Assembly: GCA_025517565.1 (NCBI GenBank)
Contig: JAOPKD010000001.1
Location: forward strand, 1-64,000
Length of the DNA stretch: 64,000 nucleotides
DNA from: Halapricum hydrolyticum
GTDB lineage: Archaea > Halobacteriota > Halobacteria > Halobacteriales > Haloarculaceae
Direction of reading: 5' to 3'
Both the position numbers and the translations under genes were made by a program. This document shows, piece after piece, positions 25,926-36,104 of the stretch (position 1 is the first letter of the stretch; the number at the start of each line of letters is the position of its first letter). The notes under the pieces were generated by a model. That model had not been told where the DNA came from, did no database searches, and saw only the letters and a list, made by a program, of their open reading frames with translations.

Positions 25926-27464
25926 ATGTCGTGGCGAGTTGACTGGCAGGCGAGTGTCGGCCTTCTCGGCACCGGCCTCAAGTACCTCGCGGTCACGATG
26001 TTCGTGCCGCTGTTCGTCGCGGTCGTCTACATGGAAGACATCTGGGTGTTTGCGCTCTCTATCGTTCTCGTCACGGCGCTCGGGTTCGCGCTCGAACGGG
26101 TCGATACCGATCCCGACATCGGACCCCGGGAGGCGCTGGTGTTCGTGTCGCTCGCCTGGCTCACGGCCGCTGTCGTCGGCACGATTCCGTATCTGCTGGC
26201 CGGGTTCGGGACGAGTTCGACGCTCGCCGATCCCGTCAACGCGCTCTTCGAGTCGATGAGCGGGTTCACGACGACCGGGGCGACCGTGATGGGCGAGATC
26301 AGCTTTGAACAGCACTCTCACGCCCTGCTCATCTGGCGCCAGCTCACTCAGTGGCTCGGCGGGATGGGGATCATCGTCCTGATGATCGCGATCCTCCCCG
26401 AGGTGGCCGTCAACGGCGCACAGCTGATGGCCTCGGAAGCGCCGGGTCCCGAACTCCAGAAACTGACGCCGAAGATCGCCGAGACCGCGCGCGTCCTCTG
26501 GCTGATTTACTTCGGGTTCACGCTCGTGTACATCGCAGTGATGTACGGCCTGCATCTGTCAGGGTTCGCGCCGAATATGGACCTGTACAACGCCGTCGCG
26601 CACGGGTTCACGACGCTGCCGACGGGCGGGTTCTCCCCGCAGGCGGAAAGTATCGCGTACTTCTCTGCGGCTGTCCAGTGGGCCGCGATCCCCTTCCTGG
26701 TCGTCGCGGGGGTCAACTTCGCGCTGTTCTGGCACGTCCTGAAAGGCGAATTCGACGTTATGCTCGAGAACGCGGAGTTTCGGGCCTACACCGGTGCGAT
26801 CGCGGTGACGGCCGCGCTGCTCTCGCTGTTGCTCGTCCGGGGGGCGGCCCCACCGCTCGACATCGGTGGCGTCACGGGAGGTGCCACCGAAAACACGTTC
26901 CGGCAGGCCGCCTTCCAGATCGCCTCACTCTTGAACTCCACCGGATACGCGACCTCGGATTTCGCTCAGTGGGACACGCACGCACAGGTCTTCCTGCTGT
27001 TCGTGATGTTCATCGGCGGTTCGGCGGGTTCGACCGGCGGCGGCGTGAAGGTCGTCCGGTGGCTGGTCGTGTTCAAAGCGATCCGACGCGAGCTGTATAC
27101 CACCGCCAATCCGGACGTCGTCAAGCCGGTTCGGCTCAGCGGGAGTGTCGTCGACGAGGACGCGGTACGCGGGATCGCGGCGTTCACCCTACTTTACATC
27201 CTGCTGTTCGGGTTCTCGGCGGTGTTCATCTCTCTCGATACGGCCCGGATCGGGATCGAACTCACGACGCTGGAGGCGGTCAGCGCGTCCCTCGCGACGA
27301 TCGGGAACATCGGCCCGGGTTTCGGTCGCCTGGGACCGTTCGGGAACTACCTGTTTTTCTCGGACGCCTCGAAACTGCTGATGACCTTCCTGATGTGGGT
27401 CGGGCGACTCGAGATCGTTCCGGTGCTCGCGGTGTTCATTTCGGTGTTCGACCGCAGCCAGTAG
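25926..27464 (+). CDS. trkH: TrkH-family potassium uptake protein, second copy
   Basis: 512 aa from the ATG at 25926. Selectivity loops include SMSGFTTTGATV, GFTTLPTGGFSP, LNSTGYATSDF and the last loop NIGPGFGRLGP. GGSAGSTGGGVKVVR matches the conserved stretch of the family. Membrane pore of a Trk system with the double-module TrkA encoded just upstream. Two complete Trk systems within 9 kb fit a salt-in osmotic strategy. Confidence 0.93.
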   Translation: MSWRVDWQASVGLLGTGLKYLAVTMFVPLFVAVVYMEDIWVFALSIVLVTALGFALERVDTDPDIGPREALVFVSLAWLTAAVVGTIPYLLAGFGTSSTLADPVNALFESMSGFTTTGATVMGEISFEQHSHALLIWRQLTQWLGGMGIIVLMIAILPEVAVNGAQLMASEAPGPELQKLTPKIAETARVLWLIYFGFTLVYIAVMYGLHLSGFAPNMDLYNAVAHGFTTLPTGGFSPQAESIAYFSAAVQWAAIPFLVVAGVNFALFWHVLKGEFDVMLENAEFRAYTGAIAVTAALLSLLLVRGAAPPLDIGGVTGGATENTFRQAAFQIASLLNSTGYATSDFAQWDTHAQVFLLFVMFIGGSAGSTGGGVKVVRWLVVFKAIRRELYTTANPDVVKPVRLSGSVVDEDAVRGIAAFTLLYILLFGFSAVFISLDTARIGIELTTLEAVSASLATIGNIGPGFGRLGPFGNYLFFSDASKLLMTFLMWVGRLEIVPVLAVFISVFDRSQ

Positions 27465-27523
27465 CGATCCACGCCATCGCCGCAACCCGGGGGTCTATTT
27501 ACGACCGGCCGTAAGGCTCGCGC

Positions 27524-28591
27524 ATGTCGACAGGCGTCGTCCTGCTGAACTTCGGCGAACCGCCGACGGCCGACCGCGAGGCCGTCGAGGACTACCTCGA
27601 ACGCATCTTCTACTCGAACATGGACATCGAGGAGGAGCCGGATCTGACGCCCGGGGCCGCCCGCAAGCGCGCCAGCAAGCTCGCGGAGCGTCGCGCGCCG
27701 GGGCTCATCGAGGAGTACGAGGAGATCGGCGGCGGCTCGCCGCTGAACGACCAGGCCGGCGCCCAGGCCGACGCCCTGGAGACCGAGCTCCGAAACCGCG
27801 GCTACGACGTCGCGACCTACACCGGGATGCTCTACACCGAGCCGTTCACCCACGAGGCCGCCGAGCAGGCCGTCGCCGACGGCCACGACGAGGTGCTCGG
27901 CCTGCCGATCTATCCCCTCTGTGGCCCCTCGACGACGAACCTCTCGCTGGATCATCTCGCCGACGGCCTTGAGGAAGCCGGGTTCGACGGCGAGTTGCAC
28001 GAGGTCAGCGGCTGGCACCGCCACCCGACCTACAACCGGCTGCGCGCCGAGAACATCCGCGAGTACGCCGACGGCGAAGGGGTCGACCTGCACGACGAGG
28101 ACGCCGTCCTGTTTTTCTCGGCCCACGGGACGCCCCGGTATTACCTGAACGAGGGGAGCCGCTACGACCGGTACGTCGACGAGTGGTGTGCCGGAATGGC
28201 TGCGATGCTGGGGATAGACGAGTACGAACTGGGCTTCCAGAACCACGACAACCGAAGCGAGGTCGCCTGGACCGAACCCGACGTCGAGGCGGCCATCGAG
28301 AGTCTCGACGCCGAGCGGGTCGTCGTCGAGCCGGTCAGTTTCATGCACGAGCAGAGCGAGACGCTCTCGGAACTCGACATCGAACTCCGCGAAGAGGCCG
28401 AAGAAGTCGGGCTGGAGTTCTACCGGGTCCCGATCCCCCACGACGACGACCGGTTCCCGTCGGTGCTGGCGGACCTGTCCGAGCCGTTCCTCGCCGACTT
28501 CGACCCCGGCTACTTCCAGTTCCGGCAGTGCCACTGCCGGGACAAGCCGGGCACGATGTGCCTGAACGCGCCCGATCCGGACTGGGACTGA
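27524..28591 (+). CDS. hemH: Ferrochelatase-family protein
   Basis: 355 aa. The start TGVVLLNFGEP and the active-site FFSAHGTP (catalytic His) are typical; a conserved Glu lies in EPVSFMHEQSET. The C-terminus has QCHCRDKPGTMC, a C-x-C-x7-C cluster, and another Cys is in YPLCGPS; some prokaryotic ferrochelatases use four Cys for a [2Fe-2S] cluster. It inserts Fe2+ into a porphyrin. Pairing with hemE on the opposite strand suggests the coproporphyrin-dependent route, so coproporphyrin III is the likely substrate. Confidence 0.88.
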   Translation: MSTGVVLLNFGEPPTADREAVEDYLERIFYSNMDIEEEPDLTPGAARKRASKLAERRAPGLIEEYEEIGGGSPLNDQAGAQADALETELRNRGYDVATYTGMLYTEPFTHEAAEQAVADGHDEVLGLPIYPLCGPSTTNLSLDHLADGLEEAGFDGELHEVSGWHRHPTYNRLRAENIREYADGEGVDLHDEDAVLFFSAHGTPRYYLNEGSRYDRYVDEWCAGMAAMLGIDEYELGFQNHDNRSEVAWTEPDVEAAIESLDAERVVVEPVSFMHEQSETLSELDIELREEAEEVGLEFYRVPIPHDDDRFPSVLADLSEPFLADFDPGYFQFRQCHCRDKPGTMCLNAPDPDWD

Positions 28592-28594
28592 CAA

Positions 28595-28920
28595 CCACTT
28601 TTTACTTCGTCGGGTTTCCTCGGGCCTTCGGCCCTGCGGGAACCACTCCTCGCAAAAACGTGGGGAAAAACCACCTCGACCTCACTGTGTTCGGTCGAGT
28701 GAAACGCCGCCTCCGGCGGCGTATGCAAGTTACCACCGGAAGTTCTTCGCTGTCTCGACGCCACTTTTTACTGCGTCAGGTAGCCTCGCTTCGCTCGGCT
28801 ACCACTCCTTGCAAAACGTGGGGAAAAACTACCTGCGGCCTCCTTTCAGTCGGCCGCAGTGAAACGCCGCCTCCGGCGGCGTATGCTGGTCACCATCGGA
28901 CGTTCTTCGCTGTCTCAACG
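28595..28920. repeat. Tandem duplication of the hemE 3' end and its downstream region
   Basis: Two imperfect units, 28595–28760 and 28761–28920. Both share the start CCACTTTTTAC, the core AAACGTGGGGAAAAA, a GCCGCC-TCC-GGCGGC hairpin and the terminal segment TTCTTCGCTGTCTC. The right unit ends inside hemE, covering its last codons. The left unit keeps, on the minus strand, a copy reading VETAKNFRW-stop against hem[13 protein letters not shown]. Each unit also has its own hairpins, such as GTAGCC...GGCTAC. Confidence 0.8.
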
Positions 28921-29897
28921 AACGTCCGGACACTGTCGACGGGCGTCTCTCGATCGACGCCGTGGCCGAGGTTCAGCACGTGACCCTGTGGGCCGGCCGC
29001 CTCGATGATCTCCCGCGTGCGCTCCCGTATCGTCGCCCGATCGGCGAACAGCACGGACGGATCGAGGTTCCCCTGCACACCCAGATCGCCGAGCTGGTCG
29101 CGGGCCGCTCCCATCTCGACCGTCCAGTCGAGGCCGACCACGTCGGGGTCGGCCGCGGCCAGTTGCCCGAGTCGTCCGTTCATGTTCCGGACGAACAGGA
29201 TCGTCGGCGCGTCGACGGCCGCGACGATCTCCCGGTGGCGGGGGACGATGTAACGCTCGTAGTCGGCCGGCGGGAGGACGCCGGCATAAGTGTCGAACAC
29301 CTGCACGACGTCCGCCCCGCGGTCGACCTGATACGCCAGGAACTCGGCGACCGCCTCGGTGAACAGGTCCAGCAGCCGCTCGAACGCCTCAGGGTGCTGG
29401 AGGCGGAACTTGCGCGCCGGGAGATGGTTGCGCGTGGGCTCGCCGGCGATCGCGTAGGAGGCCAGCGTGAACGGGCCACCGGCGAAGCCAATCAGCGAGG
29501 TCCGATCGCCGACCCGGTCCTCGAGCCGGTCCAGCAGCTCGCCGACGTAATCCAGCCGCTCGGGAATCGGTTCGCGGGAGCGATCGACGTCGTCCGGTCC
29601 CGAGACGGGGTTCTCGATCACCGGTCCGACGCCCGATTCGATATGGTATTCGAATCCGAGCGGTTCGAGGATCGTCAGGATGTCCGAGAACAGCACGAGC
29701 CCGTCGGGGCGATATCGCTCCCAGGGCAGCAGCGTAATTCGTTCTGCGACCGCGGGATCGGTGACGGCCTCGACGAACGAGTAGTCCTCGCGGATCTCGC
29801 GATACTCGGGGATGTGTCGGCCGGCCTGGCGCATCAGCCAGACGGGCGGCCGTTCGGTCCGCTCACCGCGGGCAGCGCGGACGAGGAGGTCACTCAT
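28890..29897 (-). CDS. hemE: Uroporphyrinogen decarboxylase
   Basis: 335 aa, full length. The N-terminal signature [17 protein letters not shown] supplies the substrate-binding Arg and Gln residues. [12 protein letters not shown] carries the catalytic Asp, and the [12 protein letters not shown] and [14 protein letters not shown] loops are present. It converts uroporphyrinogen III to coproporphyrinogen III. It faces hemH tail-to-tail across a duplicated 160-bp unit. Many archaea use the siroheme (Ahb) route without HemE, so the pair points to a coproporphyrin branch here. Confidence 0.93.
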   Translation of the reverse strand: MSDLLVRAARGERTERPPVWLMRQAGRHIPEYREIREDYSFVEAVTDPAVAERITLLPWERYRPDGLVLFSDILTILEPLGFEYHIESGVGPVIENPVSGPDDVDRSREPIPERLDYVGELLDRLEDRVGDRTSLIGFAGGPFTLASYAIAGEPTRNHLPARKFRLQHPEAFERLLDLFTEAVAEFLAYQVDRGADVVQVFDTYAGVLPPADYERYIVPRHREIVAAVDAPTILFVRNMNGRLGQLAAADPDVVGLDWTVEMGAARDQLGDLGVQGNLDPSVLFADRATIRERTREIIEAAGPQGHVLNLGHGVDRETPVDSVRTFVETAKNVRW

Positions 29898-30035
29898 CGG
29901 TCGGCTTTCGGCGGCGAGCGATTAAGACGTTCCGACCACGGACGTACTCGCGTCCCGTTCGTGGGTGTGTCTGGACGGCTCCGACCACGGACGCGTTTGG
30001 ACAACCCTTTAACTACCGACGTGAAATCGACGCCC

Positions 30036-30683
30036 ATGAGCAAGCCACGCGTGCTGCTGCTCGGGCCACCGGGCGCTGGCAAGGGTACACAGTCGAGTAA
30101 CATCGCCGAGGAATTCGACGTCGAACACGTCACGACGGGGGACGCGCTCCGATCGAACAAGGAGATGGACATCTCCGACATGGACACGGAGTACGACACC
30201 CCCGGCGAGTACATGGATCAGGGCGAACTGGTCCCGGACGCCGTGGTCAACGCTATCGTCGAGGAGGCGCTCACCTCCGCCGACGGGTTCGTGCTGGACG
30301 GCTACCCGCGCAATCTCGAACAGGCCGAAGAGCTCGAGGACATGACCGACCTGGACGTCGTTCTCTCGCTGTCGGTCGGTGAGGAAGAACTCGTCGATCG
30401 GCTCACGGGCCGGCGCGTCTGTGCCGACTGTGGCGAGAACTACCACGTCGAGTTCAATCAGCCCGAAGAGGACGGCGTCTGCGACGAATGTGGCGGCGAG
30501 TTGATCCAGCGCGAAGACGACACCGAAGAGGCGGTACGCAACCGTCTCGACGTCTTCGAAGAGAACACAGCTCCCGTGATCGAGTACTACCGTGACCACG
30601 ACGGCTTCGTCGAGATCGACGGCGAGCAGACCCCCGAAGGGGTCTGGACGGACGTCGAGACCGCCATCGAACGCAAAGCCTGA
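30036..30683 (+). CDS. adk: Adenylate kinase
   Basis: 215 aa from the ATG at 30036. P-loop [10 protein letters not shown] near residue 10; NMP site TTGDALR; LID domain [13 protein letters not shown]...CDECGGEL with four Cys for structural zinc. It interconverts AMP, ADP and ATP. First gene of the archaeal cluster adk–DUF106–cmk–truB, which in many archaea follows the ribosomal protein/secY operon; secY is not seen here. Confidence 0.96.
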   Translation: MSKPRVLLLGPPGAGKGTQSSNIAEEFDVEHVTTGDALRSNKEMDISDMDTEYDTPGEYMDQGELVPDAVVNAIVEEALTSADGFVLDGYPRNLEQAEELEDMTDLDVVLSLSVGEEELVDRLTGRRVCADCGENYHVEFNQPEEDGVCDECGGELIQREDDTEEAVRNRLDVFEENTAPVIEYYRDHDGFVEIDGEQTPEGVWTDVETAIERKA

Positions 30684-30711
30684 TTTAGACTGGAACATTA
30701 GAGAGTCACCA

Positions 30712-31596
30712 ATGGCACGAACGGCACAGAAGGTAGAATCCCTGGTCGCGGAGGACACCAGCATGGAGTCGTCCATCGAGACCGTCCTCGAAACGGCCGA
30801 GGACAAGGGCGTCGTCAAGTGGGGCGATGTCAGCGACGACCTCACGAGCGGCCAGTGGGGCCGTCTCATCGAGAAGGGCATCCTCATCGACGCCGACGGC
30901 GACGGGTTCGTCATCGACGACCCAGACGGCGTCAGAGACGCACTCGAAGACGCCGAACCGGACGACGAAGAGAGCGACGGAGGCTGGTCGAGCTGGGACA
31001 AGATCGCGCTGGTCGGATCGCTGGCGTTTTTCGTCGGCTACTGGAACCCGTCGATCCGTGACCAGATCGGGGCTGTCCTCGATCTGGTCATCGGCCCGCT
31101 CGATGCAGTGCTCCCGTTTTATCTCGTGATCCTGGTACTCGCCGTCCTCACCGGTCTCTGGTCGACACTGCTGCAGGATCGGCTGACGAACCTCGAAGGG
31201 ATGAGCGACTACCAGGAGAAACAGAAGGAACTCCGCGAGCGTGAAGAGCGCGCGAAGGAACAGGACGACGAAGAGGCACTCGAAGAGATCCGCCAGGAGC
31301 AGATGGACATGATGAGCGACCAGTTCGGCATGATGAAACAGCAGTTCCGGTCGATGCCCTGGATCATGCTGTTTACCATTCCGGTGTTCCTGTGGGTCTA
31401 CTGGCAGGTGCTCGGCGTCGGTATCGGCAGCGGGAGTGCGACAGTGATCGTCATGCCGTTGATCGGCGAGGTGAGTAGCTGGCAGGCCGGTATCATCGGG
31501 CCAATGCAGGCATGGATCTTCTGGTACATCCTGTGTTCGATGAGTCTCTCGCAGTTCTTGCGCAAGTCGCTGAACATCCAGACCTCGCCGACCTGA
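30712..31596 (+). CDS. DUF106 (YidC/Oxa1-superfamily) membrane protein insertase
   Basis: 294 aa from the ATG at 30712. Residues 1–95 are soluble and acidic. Helices follow at about 100–118, 130–150, 215–240 and 260–280. The coiled-coil segment [18 protein letters not shown], followed by [22 protein letters not shown], is the cytosolic loop of DUF106/Ylp1 proteins, related to YidC, Get1 and EMC3. It helps insert membrane proteins. Its place between adk and cmk is conserved in archaea. Confidence 0.9.
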   Translation: MARTAQKVESLVAEDTSMESSIETVLETAEDKGVVKWGDVSDDLTSGQWGRLIEKGILIDADGDGFVIDDPDGVRDALEDAEPDDEESDGGWSSWDKIALVGSLAFFVGYWNPSIRDQIGAVLDLVIGPLDAVLPFYLVILVLAVLTGLWSTLLQDRLTNLEGMSDYQEKQKELREREERAKEQDDEEALEEIRQEQMDMMSDQFGMMKQQFRSMPWIMLFTIPVFLWVYWQVLGVGIGSGSATVIVMPLIGEVSSWQAGIIGPMQAWIFWYILCSMSLSQFLRKSLNIQTSPT

Positions 31597-31669
31597 GGCC
31601 GTCGGTGATCTGCCCCTCGTGTCGTCGCCGAGACGCAATCTCTTTGAATCACACTCTCCGAGTAGGGAT

Positions 31670-32248
31670 ATGTTGATCACCGTCTCCGGACCGGCCGGGA
31701 GCGGCAAGAGTACGCTTGCCGAGAGTCTCGCCGACGCACTGGACTACGAACACGTCTCCGGTGGCGACATCTTCCGCGATCTCGCCGAGGAGCGGGGCAT
31801 GACGCCCCTGGAACTGAACAAGCAGGCTGAAGAGGACGAGGACATCGACCGCGACCTGGACCGGCGGCTCCGGGATATCGCTCGCGAGCGTGACGAAGTG
31901 GTTCTCGAATCGCGGCTCGCGGGCTGGATGGCCGGCGATTACGCCGACCTGAAGATCTGGCTGTCCGCACCCCTTGAAGTCCGGGCCGAACGGATCTCTC
32001 AGCGGGAGAACAAACCCTTCGAGCAGGCCCGTGAGGAAACTCTCGAGCGGGGCGAGAGTGAGGCCCACCGGTACAAGGAGTACTACAACATCGACTTCGA
32101 CGACCTGTCGATCTACGACCTGTCGATCAACACCGCACGCTGGGGCCCGCAGGGCGTGCTCAGCCTGACGCTACACGCCGTCCAGTCCTACAAGGAGACC
32201 GGTGACGAGGGCAAGACGCCGATCACCGACGTCAACTACGATCTCTGA
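31670..32248 (+). CDS. cmk: Cytidylate kinase
   Basis: 192 aa from the ATG at 31670. P-loop [15 protein letters not shown] at residues 7–21; SGGDIFR is the NMP-binding segment; [12 protein letters not shown] and [13 protein letters not shown] complete the archaeal CMP kinase pattern. It phosphorylates CMP and dCMP. The TGA is followed after one base by the ATG of truB, so the two are cotranscribed. Confidence 0.94.
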   Translation: MLITVSGPAGSGKSTLAESLADALDYEHVSGGDIFRDLAEERGMTPLELNKQAEEDEDIDRDLDRRLRDIARERDEVVLESRLAGWMAGDYADLKIWLSAPLEVRAERISQRENKPFEQAREETLERGESEAHRYKEYYNIDFDDLSIYDLSINTARWGPQGVLSLTLHAVQSYKETGDEGKTPITDVNYDL

Positions 32249-32249
32249 G

Positions 32250-33119
32250 ATGACTCGTGGCCCACCGTCCGAGCGCTCGCCGGCCGAACTACTCGAGTTC
32301 GGCGTCGTCAACCTCGACAAGCCGCCCGGCCCCTCCGCCCACCAGGTCGTCGCCTGGCTTCGAGACATGGCCGATCTCGACCGGGCGGCCCACGCCGGCA
32401 CGCTCGATCCGAAGGTCACGGGCAGTCTGCCGGTCTTGCTCGGCGACGCGACCCGGATGGCCCAGGTTTTCGACGACACAATAAAGGAGTACGTTGCAGT
32501 TCTGGAGTTGCACGCCGACCCGCCGGCGGACCTGCGTGACGTCGTCGACGAATTCGAGGGGCCGATCTACCAGAAGCCCCCGCGAAAGAGCGCGGTCGTC
32601 CGGCGGCTGCGCGTCCGCGAGATCTACGACCTGGACGTCCTCGAAGTCCGGGATCGACAGGCCCTGCTCCGGGTGCGCTGTGAGAGCGGCACGTATATCC
32701 GGAAGCTGTGTCACGATATCGGGCTGGCGCTGGGCACCGGCGCGCACATGGGGGATCTGCGTCGCACCGCGACTGGATCGTTCGACGATTGCTCGCTGGT
32801 GACGATGCACGATCTGGCCGACGCGCTGGCCTGGTGGCGCGAGGACGGCGATCCGGCCCCCCTTCGAGAACTCGTCGACCCAGCGGAACGGGCGCTCGCA
32901 GACATCCTCGGGGTCACGATCGCGCCGAGCACCGCCGAGAGCGTCGCGACCGGAGCCCCCGTGTACGCCCCCGGCGTGGTCGACTGCCCACACGACCCCG
33001 ACGGACAGCTGGTCGCCTGCTATACGCCCGATGGAGCGGCCGTGTGCCTCGGACGGCTCGTGGGCGATCCCGACGCCGACTCGGGGCTCGTCGTCGATCT
33101 GGAGCGGGTCCTGGTCTGA
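32250..33119 (+). CDS. truB: tRNA/rRNA pseudouridine synthase (TruB/Cbf5 family)
   Basis: 289 aa from the ATG at 32250. The catalytic Asp is in HAGTLDPKVTGSLPVLLG near residue 50. YQKPPRKSAVVRRLRVREIY and CESGTYIRKLCHDIG are typical of archaeal Cbf5, with a PUA-like domain from about residue 215. Cbf5 is the catalytic subunit of H/ACA RNPs and can also act on tRNA U55. It is shorter than eukaryotic Cbf5, as usual in archaea. Confidence 0.93.
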   Translation: MTRGPPSERSPAELLEFGVVNLDKPPGPSAHQVVAWLRDMADLDRAAHAGTLDPKVTGSLPVLLGDATRMAQVFDDTIKEYVAVLELHADPPADLRDVVDEFEGPIYQKPPRKSAVVRRLRVREIYDLDVLEVRDRQALLRVRCESGTYIRKLCHDIGLALGTGAHMGDLRRTATGSFDDCSLVTMHDLADALAWWREDGDPAPLRELVDPAERALADILGVTIAPSTAESVATGAPVYAPGVVDCPHDPDGQLVACYTPDGAAVCLGRLVGDPDADSGLVVDLERVLV

Positions 33120-33184
33120 GATCGGGGCCCACACGTCGGCCGAAACGACACCCTTAATTACGACACCGTACTCGATCCACGTGC

Positions 33185-33255
33185 GGGACCGTAGGGTAGC
33201 GGTATCCTCGGCGCATGGGGTGCGTCGGACCCGTGTTCGAATCACGGCGGTCCCA
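33185..33255 (+). tRNA. tRNA-Pro (anticodon GGG)
   Basis: Acceptor GGGACCG (33185–33191) pairs with CGGTCCC (33248–33254). The anticodon stem GGCGC/GCGTC encloses loop ATGGGGT, giving anticodon GGG at 33217–33219. The T arm is CCGTG-TTCGAAT-CACGG. Discriminator A, no encoded CCA. Confidence 0.93.
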
Positions 33256-33352
33256 CTCGAACTTCTACGGAGCACAATCGAACAGCACGGCGTCGGCGAT
33301 ACCGAATGGCGTTCTCGAAAAGTAATTCAACGAAGCCCCACACACTCCTGGC

Positions 33353-35251
33353 GTGGCACTGTTCGGGCTCTCGGCCGGCGCGGTCGTCGTCTTCGCGATC
33401 ATCCTGGCAGCGCTGGTGCTGTTCGCGACGGAGTTCGTCCCGGTCGACATCACAGCTCTCGGGATCCTGGTGGCGCTTCTGCTGGTACAGCCAGTCACCG
33501 AGCAACTGACCACGTGGGGGCTGCTGAGCGGACCAGTGTACGTGCTGGTCGATCCGGCGAGTGACGTCGCGCCCGTCTCGCGGGGGCTGTCCGGGTTCGC
33601 GAGCACGGCGACGATCACGGTGCTGGCGATGTTCATCCTCAGCGCGGGCGTCCGCCGGACCGGCGTCATCCAGATCCTCGGCTCGAAGATCGCGGCCTAC
33701 ACTCGCGACGACGAGACCAGACAACTCGGGGCGACGATCGGCCTCGTCAGCCCGATTTCGGGGTTCATCAACAACACGGCCGCTGTCGCGATTCTGCTGC
33801 CGATGGTCATCGATCTCGCACAGAAGGGCAAGACATCGCCGTCGAAGCTGTTGATGCCGCTGTCCTTTGCCTCGATGTTCGGCGGGACGCTGACGCTGAT
33901 CGGCACCTCCACGAACATCCTCGCCAGCGAGATCACGGGCCGTCTCGGCCGCGAGCTCGGGATCGCCGCCCTCCACGAGTTCTCGATGTTCGAGTTCACA
34001 AGTCTGGGACTTATCGTCATGACCGTGGGGATCATCTATCTCATGACAGTCGGGCGGTTGCTCACGCCGGAGCGGATCAAGCCCGCCGAGGACCTCACCG
34101 AAGAGTTCGAAATGGCCGACTACCTGACCGAAGTCGTCGTCCGCGAGGACTCCCCGATCGTCGGCCAGACTGTCCAATCGGCGTTGCAAGACACCGATTT
34201 CGACGTCGACATCGTGCAACTGATCCGCGGCGACGCCGCGTTCCTCGAACCCCTCGGCCCGAAAGTCATCCAGTCTGGCGACGTCTTCGCCGTACGAACC
34301 GATCGGGACACGCTCGTCGAACTGATGGACGTCGACGGTCTCGACCTGCTCCCGGAAGTCGAAGTCACGGAGGCGGAACTCGAGACCGCAGAGAGCGGTC
34401 AGAACCTCGTGGAAATCGTTATCGCCCCGGGCTCGTCGCTGGTGGGCGAAACCCTCGCGAGTTCGAACTTCCGCCAGCGCTACGACGCGACAGTGCTGGC
34501 GTTGCGCCGCGGTGAGTCGCTGATCCGCAAGCGTATGGACAGAGCGCAACTGCGGGTCGGAGACACGCTGCTGGTCCAGGCGACGTCGGACAGCATCGAC
34601 CGGCTGAACAACAATCGCAACTTCATCGTCGCCCAGGAGGTCACGCGCCCGGACTACCGGGAATCGAAGATCCCGGTCGCCGTCGGCATCGTCGCCGGGG
34701 TCGTCGGGCTGGCCGCACTCACGCCGATCGACATCGCGACGGCAGCGCTGACCGGCTCGCTCGGGATGGTGCTGACCGGCTGTCTCAAGCCGACCGAGAT
34801 CTACGACGCCGTGCAGTGGGACGTCATCATTTTGCTGGCCGGCGTGATCCCGCTCGGGGTCGCACTCGAGGTGACGGGCGGTGCGGCACTGATCGCCGAC
34901 GGTATCGTGGCCGTCGCACCGTCGCTCCCGCCGATCGCCGTCCTCGGGCTCATGTACGTCGTCACTGCGCTTTTGACGAACGTCATCTCGAACAACGCCT
35001 CCGTCGTGTTGATGATCCCGGTCGCCGTCGAAGCAGCGACACAGCTGGGCGTCAACCCCTTCGCGTTCGTGCTGTCGGTGACCTTCGCGGCCTCGACGGC
35101 CTTCATGACGCCCGTGGGTTATCAGACGAACCTCTTCGTCTACGGGCCAGGTGGCTATCGGTTCACCGATTACGTGCGTGTCGGCGGGCCGCTACAGGCC
35201 CTGCTCGCGGTCGTCACGACGATCGGGATCGCAGCTATCTGGGGCCTCTAG
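33353..35251 (+). CDS. SLC13-type permease with two central TrkA-C domains
   Basis: 632 aa from the GTG at 33353. Two transmembrane halves (1–220 and ~435–632) surround a cytoplasmic section with two TrkA-C (RCK_C) domains, the first from about residue 265 and the second from about 355. Hairpin motifs SGFINNTAAVAILLPM and LLTNVISNNASVVLMIP (NNT/NNA) are the Na+/substrate sites of the DASS/SLC13 fold. Likely a Na+-coupled anion or dicarboxylate/sulfate transporter gated by ligand. It lies between two tRNA-Pro genes and converges on a BofA-like gene. Confidence 0.87.
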   Translation: MALFGLSAGAVVVFAIILAALVLFATEFVPVDITALGILVALLLVQPVTEQLTTWGLLSGPVYVLVDPASDVAPVSRGLSGFASTATITVLAMFILSAGVRRTGVIQILGSKIAAYTRDDETRQLGATIGLVSPISGFINNTAAVAILLPMVIDLAQKGKTSPSKLLMPLSFASMFGGTLTLIGTSTNILASEITGRLGRELGIAALHEFSMFEFTSLGLIVMTVGIIYLMTVGRLLTPERIKPAEDLTEEFEMADYLTEVVVREDSPIVGQTVQSALQDTDFDVDIVQLIRGDAAFLEPLGPKVIQSGDVFAVRTDRDTLVELMDVDGLDLLPEVEVTEAELETAESGQNLVEIVIAPGSSLVGETLASSNFRQRYDATVLALRRGESLIRKRMDRAQLRVGDTLLVQATSDSIDRLNNNRNFIVAQEVTRPDYRESKIPVAVGIVAGVVGLAALTPIDIATAALTGSLGMVLTGCLKPTEIYDAVQWDVIILLAGVIPLGVALEVTGGAALIADGIVAVAPSLPPIAVLGLMYVVTALLTNVISNNASVVLMIPVAVEAATQLGVNPFAFVLSVTFAASTAFMTPVGYQTNLFVYGPGGYRFTDYVRVGGPLQALLAVVTTIGIAAIWGL

Positions 35252-35520
35252 AACACGAACAGTCCGGCGACGAAGGCCACCTCCAGATACGACAGGAGGA
35301 TCACGAGCAACGCGCCCGGTACGCCGGCGATCGCCACGACGAGGAGCGTGAGCGGGGTGATCGCGACCGATAAGCCGAACAGCAGATCCGCCAGTACGAA
35401 GACGATCAGCCCGACGACGGCGTTCCAGACGAACGGTTTGACCGCTTTGACGATCTTGTAGGCGCCGACGAGCAATGCCAGGAGGACAAGGACCAGACCG
35501 ACTTCGATCGGGGTGACCAT
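35248..35520 (-). CDS. BofA-like small membrane protein
   Basis: 90 aa from the ATG at 35520. Three hydrophobic helices: IEVGLVLVLLALLVGAYKIV, VWNAVVGLIVFVLADLLFG and LTLLVVAIAGVPGALLVILL. The NAVVGLIVF...ITPLTLLVVAIAGVPGALLVILL pattern matches the family containing BofA, the pro-sigma-K processing inhibitor of Bacillus. Archaea have no sigma-K, so the function here is unknown. Its stop overlaps the stop of the converging permease at a CTAG. Confidence 0.8.
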   Translation of the reverse strand: MVTPIEVGLVLVLLALLVGAYKIVKAVKPFVWNAVVGLIVFVLADLLFGLSVAITPLTLLVVAIAGVPGALLVILLSYLEVAFVAGLFVF

Positions 35521-35706
35521 ACGCGAACGGAGGCCGGGCACAGATATGTGTTTTCGGGCCGATCTCCGGGCGCGCACAAGGCGGCTCCCGCCATCCGTAT
35601 CAACGCGTCGTCTCGTCGGGTCGCGCTCTTCGTTCAGTGGCGGGCCACGGTCACGGTGAGACGGCAACGAAACGTTTTACCACCCCACCACACTACAGAG
35701 AGATAC

Positions 35707-35779
35707 GGGGTCGTGGGGTAGCTTGGTAACCTTCGGGCCTTGGGTGCCCGTACCCCCGGTTCAAATCCGGGCGACCCCA
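35707..35779 (+). tRNA. tRNA-Pro (anticodon TGG)
   Basis: Acceptor GGGGTCG (35707–35713) pairs with CGACCCC (35772–35778). The anticodon stem CGGGC/GCCCG has loop CTTGGGT, giving anticodon TGG (UGG). The T arm is CCCGG-TTCAAAT-CCGGG. No encoded CCA. The integrated element begins directly after it. Confidence 0.95.
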
Positions 35780-36104
35780 TGCTGTATAAAAGTAAATCAG
35801 AAACATCTGCCGGTTCTTCTGGCCGGCGAATGTGCGACTTTTGCGGGGGTTATATTACCGAAAACCAGCAGCGCTGCCCTGCACTCGACCAGGGGTGTGT
35901 CGGCCTTGAGTCTCCGCAGCCGCAGCTGGCAGCCGATCGACGACGTCGCCGACCAGATCGGCGGCCCGTCGACACTGTCGCCGCCCGAAGACTGGACGCT
36001 CTCGACAGCGTGGCGGCGCGCACAGGCGACGTCCGACCAGGGCGGCCCGATCTAACCGGGCCGAGCGTCTTGTCGTTCTCAGCGACTCACAGAACACCCA
36101 CAGA

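Noticed and set aside
28962..30683. Adenylate kinase extended upstream to 573 codons
   Set aside because: The upstream part is the antisense of hemE; the P-loop begins just after the ATG at 30036.
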